Source: Albugo candida
Taxonomy: Eukaryota > Oomycota > Peronosporomycetes > Albuginales > Albuginaceae
NCBI GenBank assembly: GCA_905220665.1
Contig: CAJNAR010000181.1
Span: 124,001-188,000 of the forward strand
Reading direction: 5' to 3'
Length of the DNA: 64,000 nt
The notes beneath the pieces are model-generated. The model was not told the origin of the DNA. It did not search any database and worked only from the letters and a program-made list of their open reading frames with translations. This document shows positions 21,620 through 34,145 of the stretch, one piece after another; position 1 is the first letter of the stretch, and the number at the start of each line of letters is the position of its first letter. The translations under genes and the position numbers were made by a program.

Positions 21620-22747
21620 TCATTGACACTTCACCCCGTTCTTCGGATCTTTTGGTATATTCTGGCATTTGGCAAGTCCTTCCGCCGTACCACCCGTAAT
21701 TTGTATATTGCTCCATTGCCAATCAGAACACGAGCCATCTCCGCAGTAAACAAGGACCCGCTGTGCCTTTTCTCTAACGGTACCTTTGAAATTGCTGATT
21801 TTCAGTCCTCTGATTTCAACTCCATTGGTCGCAGCCCTTTGTGGCACATTGCCTTTTGCGTCCAAGTAATCTTGACGAATGAGAATGCCAAAATCCTTGA
21901 TGTTATTTATTACGATGTCGGTTACTTTGATGTTAATCACACTTCCCGACGCGCCTTGTATAGTCTTGATGCGAAAACCGTTGAGGCTATCTGTGATATT
22001 AATGTAGGATATAGTTACGTCGCTAACGTCATTAACCCGCTTTTGACCGATCGACCCGATAGATGCGCCATTGCCTCCCAGACATTGTGATTTTGTAAAC
22101 GTAATATTGCTTCCAGAGGTAGCCGTGAAGCAATCGTCTTGATTATGTACGTAGCAGTCTCTGATTATGATACCCGTCGATTGCGTCACGTGAAACCCAT
22201 CCGTATTTTTGGCAAGGCCGTCGCCGGCTTGATTGTCGATATTGATATTGTTGAAGATTGTGTTTTGTGAATTGGATATCATAAAGACATGAGCAGGTGC
22301 ATTCAAAACGGAGAGACCTTCGACGTGAGAGTCGACTAAGTGGAATAGGAAAAATTTCGGATTCAGTTTGCCATCATTATTATTCTTATCCCAGTAGCAT
22401 GCTCCGCTCCCATCAAACTTATTACCAGTCGCGCCGGTGATATGCACATTTTTTCCTTCGATATATACGAAATATTCCAAAGCGTGCCTATTTTGTGGAT
22501 TGCATTTGAAAACAATCGTTCCGGTAAAAACGAGTTCTATGCCCTGTGGGAGCACGCGCAAATCAAGCTTCTTCCCAGCGGGTACCGTTAAATCTCCGAA
22601 AGTGACAATGGTGCATTTCTTTTGGACTATTACTTCCAATATTTTATCGACGTCTTGATCGACAGGAATAGTGCAGCGAACTGGAGATCGTGCAAGTGCG
22701 CACTTTAGCAGCACAAATATATAGAATGCTTGATGTTTCGACAACAT
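21620..22747 (-). CDS. Secreted GH28 polygalacturonase-like protein 1
   Basis: Single exon, 375 residues. I chose the ATG that opens a signal peptide ('MLSKHQAFYIFVLLKCALA'); the frame is open further upstream without an ATG. The chain folds as the GH28 right-handed parallel beta-helix: repeated N/I/V-rich turns with the family landmarks 'NTDGFH' at about residue 179, 'QDDC' at about 205 and 'RIK' at about 260. GH28 enzymes hydrolyse alpha-1,4-galacturonan in plant pectin. The third landmark, normally GHG, reads 'GGNGASIGS', so the histidine is replaced by asparagine; the three catalytic Asp and the Arg/Lys of RIK are kept. Activity is therefore likely reduced but not excluded. Two paralogues lie downstream in the window. 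Confidence 0.88.
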   Translation of the reverse strand: MLSKHQAFYIFVLLKCALARSPVRCTIPVDQDVDKILEVIVQKKCTIVTFGDLTVPAGKKLDLRVLPQGIELVFTGTIVFKCNPQNRHALEYFVYIEGKNVHITGATGNKFDGSGACYWDKNNNDGKLNPKFFLFHLVDSHVEGLSVLNAPAHVFMISNSQNTIFNNINIDNQAGDGLAKNTDGFHVTQSTGIIIRDCYVHNQDDCFTATSGSNITFTKSQCLGGNGASIGSIGQKRVNDVSDVTISYINITDSLNGFRIKTIQGASGSVINIKVTDIVINNIKDFGILIRQDYLDAKGNVPQRAATNGVEIRGLKISNFKGTVREKAQRVLVYCGDGSCSDWQWSNIQITGGTAEGLAKCQNIPKDPKNGVKCQ

Positions 22748-25700
22748 ATTTTGATGCTTTTTGATGTTCGAAAGGCCGCAAATCGTAATATGATCGATCA
22801 AGAAGGAAAGGTGCTATTTAAATATTTCTGCTATCAGTAGTGCGTCACTAATGTTGGGTCTTTACGGAAGGTAACCAGACCTGTCGCCATTTCCTCATGG
22901 CATTCGGATTTCTTGCTTAAAAGACGAGAAAGAGTGAATTCAAGCCTCCTGAGTTCTCTATTTTTGGGCGTGCGTCCCCTTTCCTGGAGAACAGACACAT
23001 ATAGTGGTGTGCTTCCTGATCTTTAAAACATCTGGACACTTACGCTACTACTCGCCCTGCGAGCGTTCAATGACACGGATCAGTTACGGATCAGTATCAG
23101 AGAACATATGTGGTGATGCAAGTGCACATGTAGAAATACTTAATTGGAATTGCATACGTTTACTGATAGTGTATATAGAATAATTCATTGAAGGAGCGTG
23201 CGTATACTGATGCCACTTGTTAAAGTACTTCATTGGAATGACGTGCGTTTACTGATGCCACGTGTTAAAGTTCTTTGAAAACTGACTCTATGATTATATT
23301 ATACATTACATGCGGTGGGAGCCCTAACTTTGCCATGTGGCTACCCTGCTAGCACCCAGGGGATGATGCGTTGCTGGCGACACCATTTGGATTATAAGCT
23401 TCTGGAGAAAGTCAAAATAGGGGACAGAAACGCATGATATATTTGTGTGAATTTGTGCGATCAGCTTACAGCGTCTGATTATCCTTATGTCTTGAACAAA
23501 GAATCAGTAGCACATTCAAATTCCATCGTCAAATCCACTCTCTCCAGCGTTTCGCCGATCAGAAGAACCGAGCAGCAGAGTCAGACAAGTGCCTATATAG
23601 CGTCAGACAAAGCAATCAACGATTACTTCGTGTTGAATAGTAGTATGTCGTAACATTGTATGGTTTTGACATGCTTTGAATTCAAACACGATGCAAAAGG
23701 AGAAGCTGCTAGCGATCACATTCATAGAATCAAGAGATTTTAAGGCGTCTTCTCGAAGACATGGAGTCAACTTTAAAATGGGGTTGTATTCTGAGAGAAG
23801 ACGTCAAGATGGAGTCCTGGGAGACAATTACGACCTCGCGACGCTATGTATATGTGGATGACTGTGACGCATGGTTCATCTTATTCTAGCGACAGTGAGC
23901 GCTTCGATAGCATTCTTGCGGTAAGAATCCTAGTCTCAATAATAAAAAGAAGGGGGAAGATAACATATCGACGCGATTATTCAAGTCCCGACTCGTCTGG
24001 GCTTTCCAAGAGGGGAATTAGGCCACGCTTACAAGCCACCGATTCTGTATGAACAAAACTGATCGACACCGTCGATTTCTTCGAGGTTCAGCTCGGACGC
24101 CAGTGTGAGCTAACGAGGTTTGTTCATCACCAATACTTTCTGACACGCACAATTCATTTACCAAAACAAGATTAGTAATGCTTGTGGACTAGATATTTTG
24201 TAACGAATTTGTAAGTAGGTTCAAAGTTGAGGCACGCAAAGACGAAAACCCAATGAAATGTCTATGAGGATTTTGACCACACCTCAGCGAAGCCAGATTA
24301 AGTCTAAATGTTTCCTTCTCAAGATTGTGGGTTATTGCATAGGATGCATGATTACAGCCCGAAGAACAGAATCTGTTGGCAATTTTTTACCAGTAAACAG
24401 AGAGAATCATGTATTCAATATAAAAGGACCGAAGAACACTGGCAACGAGATCTCAGTGTCTCTGACTATGATAATCAGCATTTTGATGTTCTCCCTTTAT
24501 CAGCTGTATGCGTTTCTTGCTTGTGTGAGTCGGTACCTTGGTTTATCTAAGATCGACAACTTGAGCACTGAGAACGATGCATTCTTACTGAGTCTAGGAA
24601 AGTCTACATAGACGCATGCCGCATCTTTGATAGAATACAATTGTGTCAACTGAGATCCACAAATATGCTGCATGAGAAGGGCGTGAGATACATTTCTTAT
24701 TTGTCTTGCTGCCGGGCAAAGAATAAATTTGGCTTGCAATTTTGTTAGTATACACCGCGAGCAAGCCTCACACATTATATGACGGTTTGAGATTGCGATT
24801 CCATCAAAGCGAAGCATCACCCAAAATAAATCACTACTGAGCCGTGTACAGTGCAGATATCGTGATAATACTGAAGTGGGGATTCGTATCTCATTACACT
24901 TGAGACGCGTGCATTAGTTCAGTGCAAAGCCGCACTAAGATGTACATTGTCAAATGATCGATGTACCTTTTTATTCAGCACATGCCAGGTGGCCACTAAT
25001 TGTCTAACTCGATGTTGTTTATCCAAGTGTCGACCTCTGACATCTCAGCGAGACCAATCAGAATATCGCCATTTTCGATGATATAGTATTCGGGCCACAA
25101 AATGAGATATAGCTGCTGGGAAAATGACTGCCTCAATATATTGAGTTAGGACCTAGAAAGCCATACAACACAATACGCTTGCATAAGACATCCCGAGCAA
25201 AAGAAAATCTAGATAGGACTAAAATGAAATCATGGAATTACAATGACTCTTGCAAGATTGGATCGAGACTTCTCGTTATAAAAAATCTATATCCTGAATG
25301 TGCTGTTGCCTCCAAATTATCCCTACATACTGCTAGAAATCATTGATATAGCTCCTAGAGATAGAGTGTGACCACCATCTGCCTGTGGTAATACCCTCTC
25401 TCCTCAATTAATCTGAGTTTTTGTCTGCATATTCAGTCGTCCTTTAGTTTGATTCCATTCCAGACAAACCCTATCGTCCGAGTATTTCTCAGCTTTTTAA
25501 ACGTCATAGTTTGTTTTCGATTTATCTATCAATACATTCTTGAATGTACTGTTGTGTGCATTGTTTTTTTATTTGAGAGATGTACACAGATGTCTTTTTT
25601 AAAAGATGGTACGATTATTGACTTGTATGAGGCATCTGCAGTGAATCGCAGCTGACAAGTACGAGATCACCACATTCTAAACAACTTCAAAGGGAAGACT

Positions 25701-27776
25701 CCAATGACCGGCCTTGAGACGCTCCACCACAAATTGCGGAATGTGTATATGATCGGTCCTACTGGCCGAGCTGGAAAGCCTTAATAAAAAATACTACGGC
25801 GAGGTAAATCACCTTTCCTTAGCGGGTTTGTGATGCAACAATCCGTTGCACATATATTGCACCCGCACATGGCGATGTGCTTTGGATACTCGAGTCTAAC
25901 CATATACCCTCTCTAAAAAATATTATCTCGTATGCTTCGAAAACAACTGTGATGTAATCGATGTATGGTCATCACTCGACATCTGAAGAAACGTGGAGGT
26001 GCACAATACAGCGCAATGAAGTGTGTTCCTCAACAAGCTAAAATTCTAGAAAGCTCGATTTACATCGTCATACCCAGCACATGCTTCAAAAACATGGAGG
26101 CGAGAGGATTTGTGCCGCTATATATTGCACTAGGAGCTTACTAAGGCTACAACGTTGGCTTCGTCTTTTTTTGGTATCATCATGTGCTGAATGCAAGCGC
26201 ACCTTGTCACTTGATATTAAAGTACGACAAGATGCACCACGACGTGCATATACTCGCAAGTTTGCGCCCTATTCTTCCATGAAACATGTTCTCTGGACAT
26301 GTTCTATGATGCATGCTCTTTTTAGGAAGTACTGGTCAGTACAATTTTCTTCAATTGCGTGAATGATGCTAAAGCCGTGCGGAAATGCAGCTACGAGGTC
26401 CGGCATCTATATCTATACATGTGGATCCATGCATAGGATTTTTGCTACTATGAAAAGAATCACTTCTCTGAAGCTGCCCAGACTACAGAAACCAGGTGAT
26501 AGTGTTCAAAGCACGATAATGCGGCTACGCATATACTCGAAAATTTTGATTGTTCATGTTGCGGCTGAACTTTTTTTCTGACATGAGAAGAAATCTTGAA
26601 TCTGCATATATCTGGCGAGTTACAATGGACACGCCGTGTTGGCTTCGACTGGTGTATCTAGGGTCAGCTGGAGTTCATCGCGATCCAAGAAAACCTGATT
26701 GCAGAGAAGTTTTAGCTTAATTGATCAAAAATTGCAGGAATCAACGAATAATAATTCTGTTTAAAAAGTAGAGTCCTGCACAATGGTGCGAATACTGATC
26801 GAGAAATGGGACAATACAAATGCAACGATCCTTTAAAGTCTTCCAGCCATACCATAATCATATTCGCCATGACTTCGCAGCAGGACTGGTATGAAAGATC
26901 AAAATAGGTGATGCTATTTGGACTTCAACACCGTCTTTTCATTATTTGGAATTTTTGAATCATCACTTCGTACGAGTTCTTTCAGCGCGGTATTGATTGA
27001 AAAGCGACAGATTGGCTTGAGTCGAGCGTACAGTCAGCCTGAATGGTCTAATACAAAGACGTATCTTCACATAGTATAGACAACTTCATTGTGTTCCCGA
27101 CATTATCAATATATATACGAGAAAACTCTCCATGAGAGAGTACGGCTATGGAGAAAGGCTGTCTGAATCGTGATTACCGCAAAAAGTGGTCGGCGAAGTG
27201 AGCCTTGATAAGGCTTTTTACTCCATGGCAAAACCATTTTCGTTAACAAATTGATCTGAGATAGAACATATCAGAATTAGAATGAATAAAAGTCGAGAAT
27301 ACCTTATCGTATAGTGATTCGCGGGAAGATAAATGAAGCCACCTGATGAGTCATGTATTGAAATCTAAAAAAGTATGAGTTTTGTTGTAGCTGTCATCTG
27401 ATCAGGGTCATGGACCAGGTGCTAAAGTTTTAATCAAATTCGTGACTAATGCATGACAAGAAGTATGTGAGTAATTGAAGCGGCAACCCTCTAAGAATGT
27501 GAGCTGTCACTTCTTTGGATAGATGACAAAAACGTGCGAGTATATACAAAATGTTTAATCATTGCATAAGTTGTGCCATTAACTATCTTCACATAAGTCA
27601 ATTCTACCGTGGTTTTATCCGTTTTTCTCAATGATTGTAGAAATCAGCACAAAGAAAGATATGTGGTCGTTCTCATCACTTGATGGGGAACAATAAACCA
27701 ACACCGATAAAAATGAATTGGTGATTACTTCTCACTTAAAATTTTGCACACGCTAGCACCCGGTCACTTTATAAGC
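22748..27776. other. About 5 kb gene-poor stretch between GH28 paralogues
   Basis: Only short, scattered frames occur. The longest, a plus-strand 117-codon frame at 24258-24611 with one hydrophobic segment, has no signal peptide or family. A degenerate three-copy tandem repeat sits at about 23137-23271. I see no intact transposon ORF, tRNA or rRNA. Confidence 0.4.
23137..23271. repeat. Degenerate tandem repeat, period about 45 bp, three copies
   Basis: The core 'CG(T/T)(A/T)TACTGAT' recurs at about 23157, 23201 and 23246. The last two copies share a near-identical run from CGTGCG through TTAAAGT, and all are joined by ACTT(A/C)ATTGGAAT-like spacers. This is a minisatellite-like duplication with no coding content. 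Confidence 0.6.
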
Positions 27777-28951
27777 ATGAAATTCATCCGTTTAATCCAT
27801 TTCTACGCATTTGCTGCCATCATTTCCAGCATCAGGGCGGCACCGCCGTCAAGATTGGATTGCGAGGTGAAGGGAAAGTATAAGCCCAAAACAACAATCG
27901 AGAAGTTGGCTACATGCAAGACACTAGTTTTTCAGGATGTGCAGCTTTCTTCGAATCAACAACTCAATCTCACGAATCTGAATGGGATAACGATCGAGTT
28001 TAACGGGAATATCACTTTCGCTGTCAGGGTGAGACTACATTCCATCTGTTCAAATCTATGATCCGCGTATCTTGCTAACATCGCCTCGTGATATTCTAGC
28101 ATGATCGGATCAAATTAATGCATATAAGCGGAACACAGTTAAACATCACGGCTTCACCGTCCGCATGGTTCATCGCGTTTGGTGAGAAGTACTATGATGG
28201 TGGAGGCTATTACACCGGACAAATCAAACCCATGTTTGCTATGATTGAAGTCACAAATTCCACGCTTACAGGTTTAAAAGTACTTGGCACTCCAGCTCAC
28301 GCGTTTATGCTCGCAGAATGTCATAACTCCAAGTTCATAAAGTTTGAAGTCGACGACTCGGCTGGTGATAAGAATCATCTAGCTAAAAATACGGATGGAA
28401 TTCACATTTTGCAGTCGTCAAATATCACGATTACAGGCGCCATAATCCACGTTCAAGATGACTGCGTGTGCATAACATCGGGTTACGATGTGAATATTAC
28501 TAATATCACATGCACTGGAGGTGGTTTCTCGATAGGGTCAATCGGTAAAAACAGGATTAATACGGTGGAAAGAGTCACCTTCAGTGCTTCAACTATCACA
28601 CGTAGTCTGTATGGCCTTCTTATCAAGATATGGCCGAACACTAAAGGCACCGTCGATCGTGTCACGTTCGAAAATATAGCTCTGAAGGACGTGAAACAGC
28701 AAGGCATTGCAATCACAAAAGGTTACACTTTTAAAGGTCTTTATTCCGAACCAACACCAGGAGTTACTATCACCAAGTTGGTCATAAGAAATATATCTGG
28801 AAACGTCGAGGATAAGGGACAGAGTGTCATGATCAATTGTCCTCGAGGAGAATGCGGAAATTTCACGTGGAAGAACGTCAAGATCTTGGGCGGAAAAGCG
28901 ACCCTGATGAAAAGCTCCCTTGCTTTAACCGAGGCCCACTACACACACTAA
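27777..28951 (+). CDS. Secreted GH28 polygalacturonase-like protein 2 (degenerate active site)
   Basis: Two exons, 27777-28028 and 28100-28951, joined over a 71-nt phase-0 intron; 367 residues. The ATG opens a signal peptide ('MKFIRLIHFYAFAAIISSIR'); a TTG in the same frame further upstream was rejected. Beta-helix landmarks are 'NTDGIH' (about 181) and 'QDDC' (about 203), but the GHG position reads 'GGGFSIG' (His lost) and the RIK position reads 'LIK' (Arg lost). It is closest to paralogue 3, sharing the intron position and the 'KPMFAMIEV' and 'SGYDVNIT' blocks. AATAAA elements follow within about 50 bp of the stop. Several N-glycosylation sequons fit secretion. Pectin cleavage seems doubtful; a binding, inhibitory or decoy role is possible but unproven. 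Confidence 0.88.
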
Positions 28952-31900
28952 CATCTGCATTTCTTCATCTTCCCAAAGTTCTTTCATTTGATGTTGCATA
29001 ATAAATAAAGCGTAAGGCACTGTCTTTCATCCATAAATTATTATAAGTGAGTAAACTGAGCTTATCGAGGTAGTGCTCTAGATTGGATCTTCCGAACATG
29101 TTTTCAGTATCGGAATGTGCAGAACGTGGGTTTTCATCATGTAGCACACTCATACACAGTACAACATCTACATCCGGAGATTCAAAGTGTATTAGTGTAG
29201 CAAGCATATGCATAGCCGTAGAACTTGAGGCATTTTCATATGCACGATGAGTCAAATGGGACGTAATATCTTACAGAAGAGCTGCCGCAACTTTGAACAT
29301 TCTTGGTGTGTTTTTTATCATCCAAATTTGCGCTTTCCGAAACAATAATTTCGGATGAGCATATCAAATTTATCGCACTTTCATCAAAAACAATAGATTT
29401 GACTGCATCAGCGCGCAATAAGGTACACCAGTTCAAGAGATACAGCTAGATTAATGAGCTTCATATCTTCTGCCACAATTTCATCGTAACGTGGCCAGAT
29501 TAATCGAATACTTTGGAGATCCGAAGCAGGTCTACACGATGGTGGATTCTCTCTTTAGAATTTTGTCTAGAACCTCTAGTTACTTTTACCGGCGTGTGTG
29601 CTTGATGTTGGATGATGAGGAGGCAGACTTTATGACGAAACTTTCCGTACCTGACTTCTTAGCTGACTTGGAACTATACGAAATATTCCAGCTGACCAAA
29701 CAGTGTGTTGCAGTCCTTTACGGTAAACAAATGGGCACGATAAGTTGTACTTTATCAACGAGCTATCTGAGATTACATGAATTAGATTACACACAATCGT
29801 TTGGTTTTATGAGGTGAGAAAAGTAAAGCCCGATGCTAGGAACGCATTCTAAACGTGAGCAGAGATCGCTACAGATACCAAGTAGTGCCCCGCTCAATAA
29901 TACTAAACTATACTAGATAAGAAGTCTCGGTAAAAATTATTTTCGTGGCCTAATGGCTTTGGAATGAGAACAAAAGTCAAATGTCAGTACGATTAATCCG
30001 ACTTGTTGAAGAAATGCACTGCTCGAGTAGTGGTATCTCACAGATTTGTTTAAAGCTGGTCATATTGAGCTGAGTTAAAAGTCGCTGTATTGTAGGAACA
30101 GGATACAAATCAAAATATAGATCGGAAGTCAAATCGCCAAAGGCTATCTCACTTGTCACAGTGTGGCAGATTATGCCAGGCGAAATTGACCCACTCGGCA
30201 TTTTGCACATATTTCAACCCAGCCAACCTCGATATCCATATGATTGTAATTCCGAGTGTGAAACGATCGAGCACCATGGTAGTAGTGCTCCCGACGCAAG
30301 CAATAGAAATACGGAGCCAACTTAGGCGTATTTTTAAGTGAGTACTTGTAGGCTCAACGATGAAGTAGCCAATAGCCCTCGTGGTTACCATGATGCTGAG
30401 CACACTTTGTATCGCGCTATATCATGCCGATGCAAAAACCTATCATCTGTCACAAAATGATGCGAGTCAGCCGCCAGGTTGCTGTCTCATTTGTCGTCTT
30501 CGCCGATGGATACGATAGAACTTCACGATTATTGGCGACAGCACTAGAAAAAGTATGCTGCTCCTTATGTCTCTGCAAACCATCATAGCGATTATCGTAA
30601 TCGCACACGTGGCAAGACTACATCAATTCCGTCTGTGTTGGAGGCATGTTCATTCACGTGTCATTGTTGACGTTCAACAACGTTCTTGGTGCTTCATGAT
30701 CGCTTAAAACCAAAAGACATGGATATGTGCACTCGAGGCGTTGAGATTGTAGAACTGAGAGTCGACTCGACGAAAAGAAAGATGAAAGCTACTCCACATC
30801 AGATCCTTTTTCACTAAGTTGCATTCAAATACGCATGCAAGTGAAATGATGGCCACTGGCAACGTGTGCCAATCATGTTCCTACTTTAGCAAATAATGGA
30901 TAGAATGCAACGTTCCCGCACACTTGTACCTTGCATGATCAATTTGTTACCCACCAGGTATCATCAAATCTGTAAATGTTAAGTTGAGTACGAAAAGAGT
31001 TTCGATTGTGTTTGTTTCAGCACCCAAGATTCCAGAATGAGACATTCGTCTTAAGCTTGTGCTTGTGTGTAATTTATCAGCAAAACCAAATACTGCTCTG
31101 AGACGCAAATCATGGTATGTAATTGACTCCAAACAACTGTCTCTGCTTCCTTATCCTTCGGTACTTTCAGTTTTAATGTAGCAGGATGAATCCAGCACGG
31201 TCGATGTTTTGCAGCGTTTAACTTTATGATTGTAGCCTCGTTGTTTTGACCGAAAAGGTATGCAGGGTTATGCTAATTTCTTCATTCTTGGGTGAGTCAG
31301 CAGGAAAAAAAACTTTGGCTTATGCGGAAGAGATCTTAGCTCACCTCAATTCTAGCTAAAGACATCACCCGTGGTTAACAAATCATATCCTCTAGGGTAT
31401 GAATCACAAAAGTGCAAATTGGTAAGTTAGTCAGCCCCTCGTGTGCTTTTTACTTTGACCTTAATCATTAAGAGAAGACTCTGTCTGTGCTGTAATTTAT
31501 AGTCTCGAAGATGCCATCGAATGAGTGATAGGCGCTTACCACATCTTATGGACTAACGAATCTCATGATTTTCACCCATGCGACCATGTGCGTGCATCAA
31601 ACGTAAGCGAGTATAAAGCCATTCGCGAGAAAAACTAATGGTAAGGGAAGAAGATGTACACAAGAAATATTAAAAGCGGAAGATATCGATGTATGTGATG
31701 AAAATTACAACAGGATTCGTCATAGGTTGGCAGTGGTAATGGTGTAGACGAAAATGGTGATGTCATGGCTCCTGGTTTTGCGGAAACTATCATAAACGCT
31801 TGTAAGGCTGTCTTATGTGCCCGCACCACGTACGGAGAATCCAAAAACATGCATTCCAATGATGCATATAATCAATATGTTCTTTGGAAGGCATGTCAAA

Positions 31901-34145
31901 ATGTCGTATCTCACTTGTTGGCGAGACTTTTGCACCCCGTCCAACAACTCGCAGTAATGCGAGCATTATCCCTCGGCTTTCATATGCTTCAATTTCAATA
32001 AATATTAGAACCACTTGGGAAACGAGCACATCCCTTGATAGAGAAGCTACCAGCACACACAAACGGGTGGGAAAGCGAAAATATAAAGCAGTTTATAAAG
32101 TGACATTGTAGAAAAATTAGCAACAGTTGATATTGGACGAGAGTATCATCACTGCCCCGACGGAGTCGTAGAGTGCATCTCAACATCAGAAACAAGAGAG
32201 AGCTATATCTAATTCTCGGATCCATGACACAATGCATATAGTACACTTCAGACTTTTGTTACTTATTCATACAACGTGACTGGAGGGATAACGTTTCCCA
32301 AGATGAAGTGATAGGAGACAATCGTATATCACTGAGTCAATCTCGTTCAAGACATGCGGAAGCATCCAGCCCGTTTCAGAATATACGTGATTGCTCGAGT
32401 ATTGCTGTCTTCTATTATCTCCTACAGGATACGATTGTTCCAGTACCAGTTGAACGTGATGGACGGCCTGTCTACATCCTTCATCTCAGTTTTGGCGATT
32501 GATGCTAAGCAAAGTCAATCACGCAGTATGTCGCAATGGCAGAAGCTCAGTCAATTTATCAAATCATTCAGGGACGCCTCGCACACTCAATGAATTAGGT
32601 TAAAACCGCTACATTATCAGTTACCCTGGTCAATGCGACCATATCTAAGACGTCAATCGAGCCACATTATCAGTTGATTAAACGGAGTGACTATAAAATT
32701 CACTCTGCGCAAGAAACACGAGGAGCAGAAAACATTACCGGTCTAATTAGAAGATAAGTATGCCAATGCTGTGCGTCGAAGGAGACTGAATGATATGGTA
32801 GATAATGATGCAAGGTGCGATAACATGGACTGCAATGTCTGCAAAATGTGATGCACCTATTTGAAAGTTGTATATTTCCTCGGCTTCTTTGTCTTGTACG
32901 CTAAATTTTCATGCGACATCAGTAATATCATAAAAGGTTTTTATTGTGTCCAATTCTAAATCCCGAAATGAAGCAATCTGGCAAACTCTTTGAATAGTAG
33001 AATGTTCTACCGATAAACAGTGCGTGTTAAAACCACCCTACTAGTCGCGCTTGCATTCAAACACTGGCAGCTTACATCACTACTGCTACACCGCACTTGC
33101 TAGTCTAAATTCACACAGAAAAGGTCGATTATGATACTTACCAGCTGAGTAGGTATTCGCTAATGCGCATTTTATCATGCAAACCGTCAGATGATTGTAT
33201 ATCTTCGTGTCAATAAGTTCAGCCTCAGCGGGGATCAGTCCGAATGCGTATGGAGGGAATGCGGCATAGATATAGTATCGGATGAGAGTAAGAGAGGCTC
33301 TGGGTAGACGTATGTCGCCTGTAGCGAATTAAAAACATGTCACCAGTTAGCCTTGAAATAGCCAGCGTGAAGGACTCGCTCTTTTCAATAAATGAAATGA
33401 TGTAAATGGTGTCTGGCATGCAGTTCTCTTCGAAAGAAGTGGCATTACAATATTAAAAAACAGTCTGCATGAACACATGAGCATCAACACATGGCGTCAA
33501 GCATCAGCATTACGATATCTCTGTAGAGGTATATATCAATAAATCGCAGAGTCTAGCAGAATGAACGATTATGCTGTATTCTTCTGACTTGAAAAAGCCT
33601 TCTCCAAGCTGTATCAGCTGTGTCGCTTGAGTTGGTCCATCATTCTGATATACTATTTGCATAGTCAATCCATCATGTAAATAAGAAATCTTTCGTCACA
33701 CAATGTTCCGAGTCAATCAGCATCTGTCCACATTGAAAGCGGCACACATCAACTCTGCTCCTGTGACTCCCTTTCTTGTATTACGTACGTCTTTCTACTT
33801 TCGATATTTGTCTTTAATAGAGTTACTGCTCATACACTCCCGCTTGTAGCTATTCTGACATCTTTTGTACTCAATCATTTCATCGTATTCGGTACTTACA
33901 TTTCTATATCGGTAAAGCGAGAAGGATACCCAAAGCGATTCCTTATGCGAAAAGGAATCAATAATGCTGCGGCACACGAACGGCCATGCATCTCAAACCC
34001 AAAGTCATCGTTTAACAAGAACATTATGACATCAAGACGTGTATTAGCTCATTAGAGGTATTTCAAAACATAAAAAGATACCCTGTAGCTTGTAATGAAC
34101 AGCATTCTGGAATCATGACATGTAAACCAGGCTGAAACAATACAC
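28952..34145. other. About 5.2 kb gene-poor stretch
   Basis: Apart from one transposase-like fragment near 29491-29817, only short frames without family features are found on either strand. I see no long repeat, no terminal inverted repeats and no RNA gene. Confidence 0.4.
29491..29817 (+). pseudogene. Possible hAT-type transposase fragment
   Basis: A 108-codon open stretch with no ATG at its start. Its product looks like part of a real protein: an acidic segment, then 'FLADLELYEIFQLTKQCV' followed by a Gln/Thr-Ser-Leu-rich run and an 'YLRLHEL' helix. This order resembles the hAT transposase region before the dimerisation domain (efLaDLe...T..L.G...pTlS..lp). No zinc finger, DDE residues or flanking inverted repeats were found, so at most it is a decayed remnant. 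It could also be an exon of an unrelated gene. Confidence 0.28.

Noticed and set aside
22748..22801. N-terminal extension of GH28 gene 1
   Set aside because: The frame begins with TTG; the internal ATG opens directly onto a signal peptide, so the shorter form was chosen.
24258..24611. 117-codon plus-strand ORF with one hydrophobic run
   Set aside because: No signal peptide at the start, no family, and it lies in DNA where chance frames of this length are expected.
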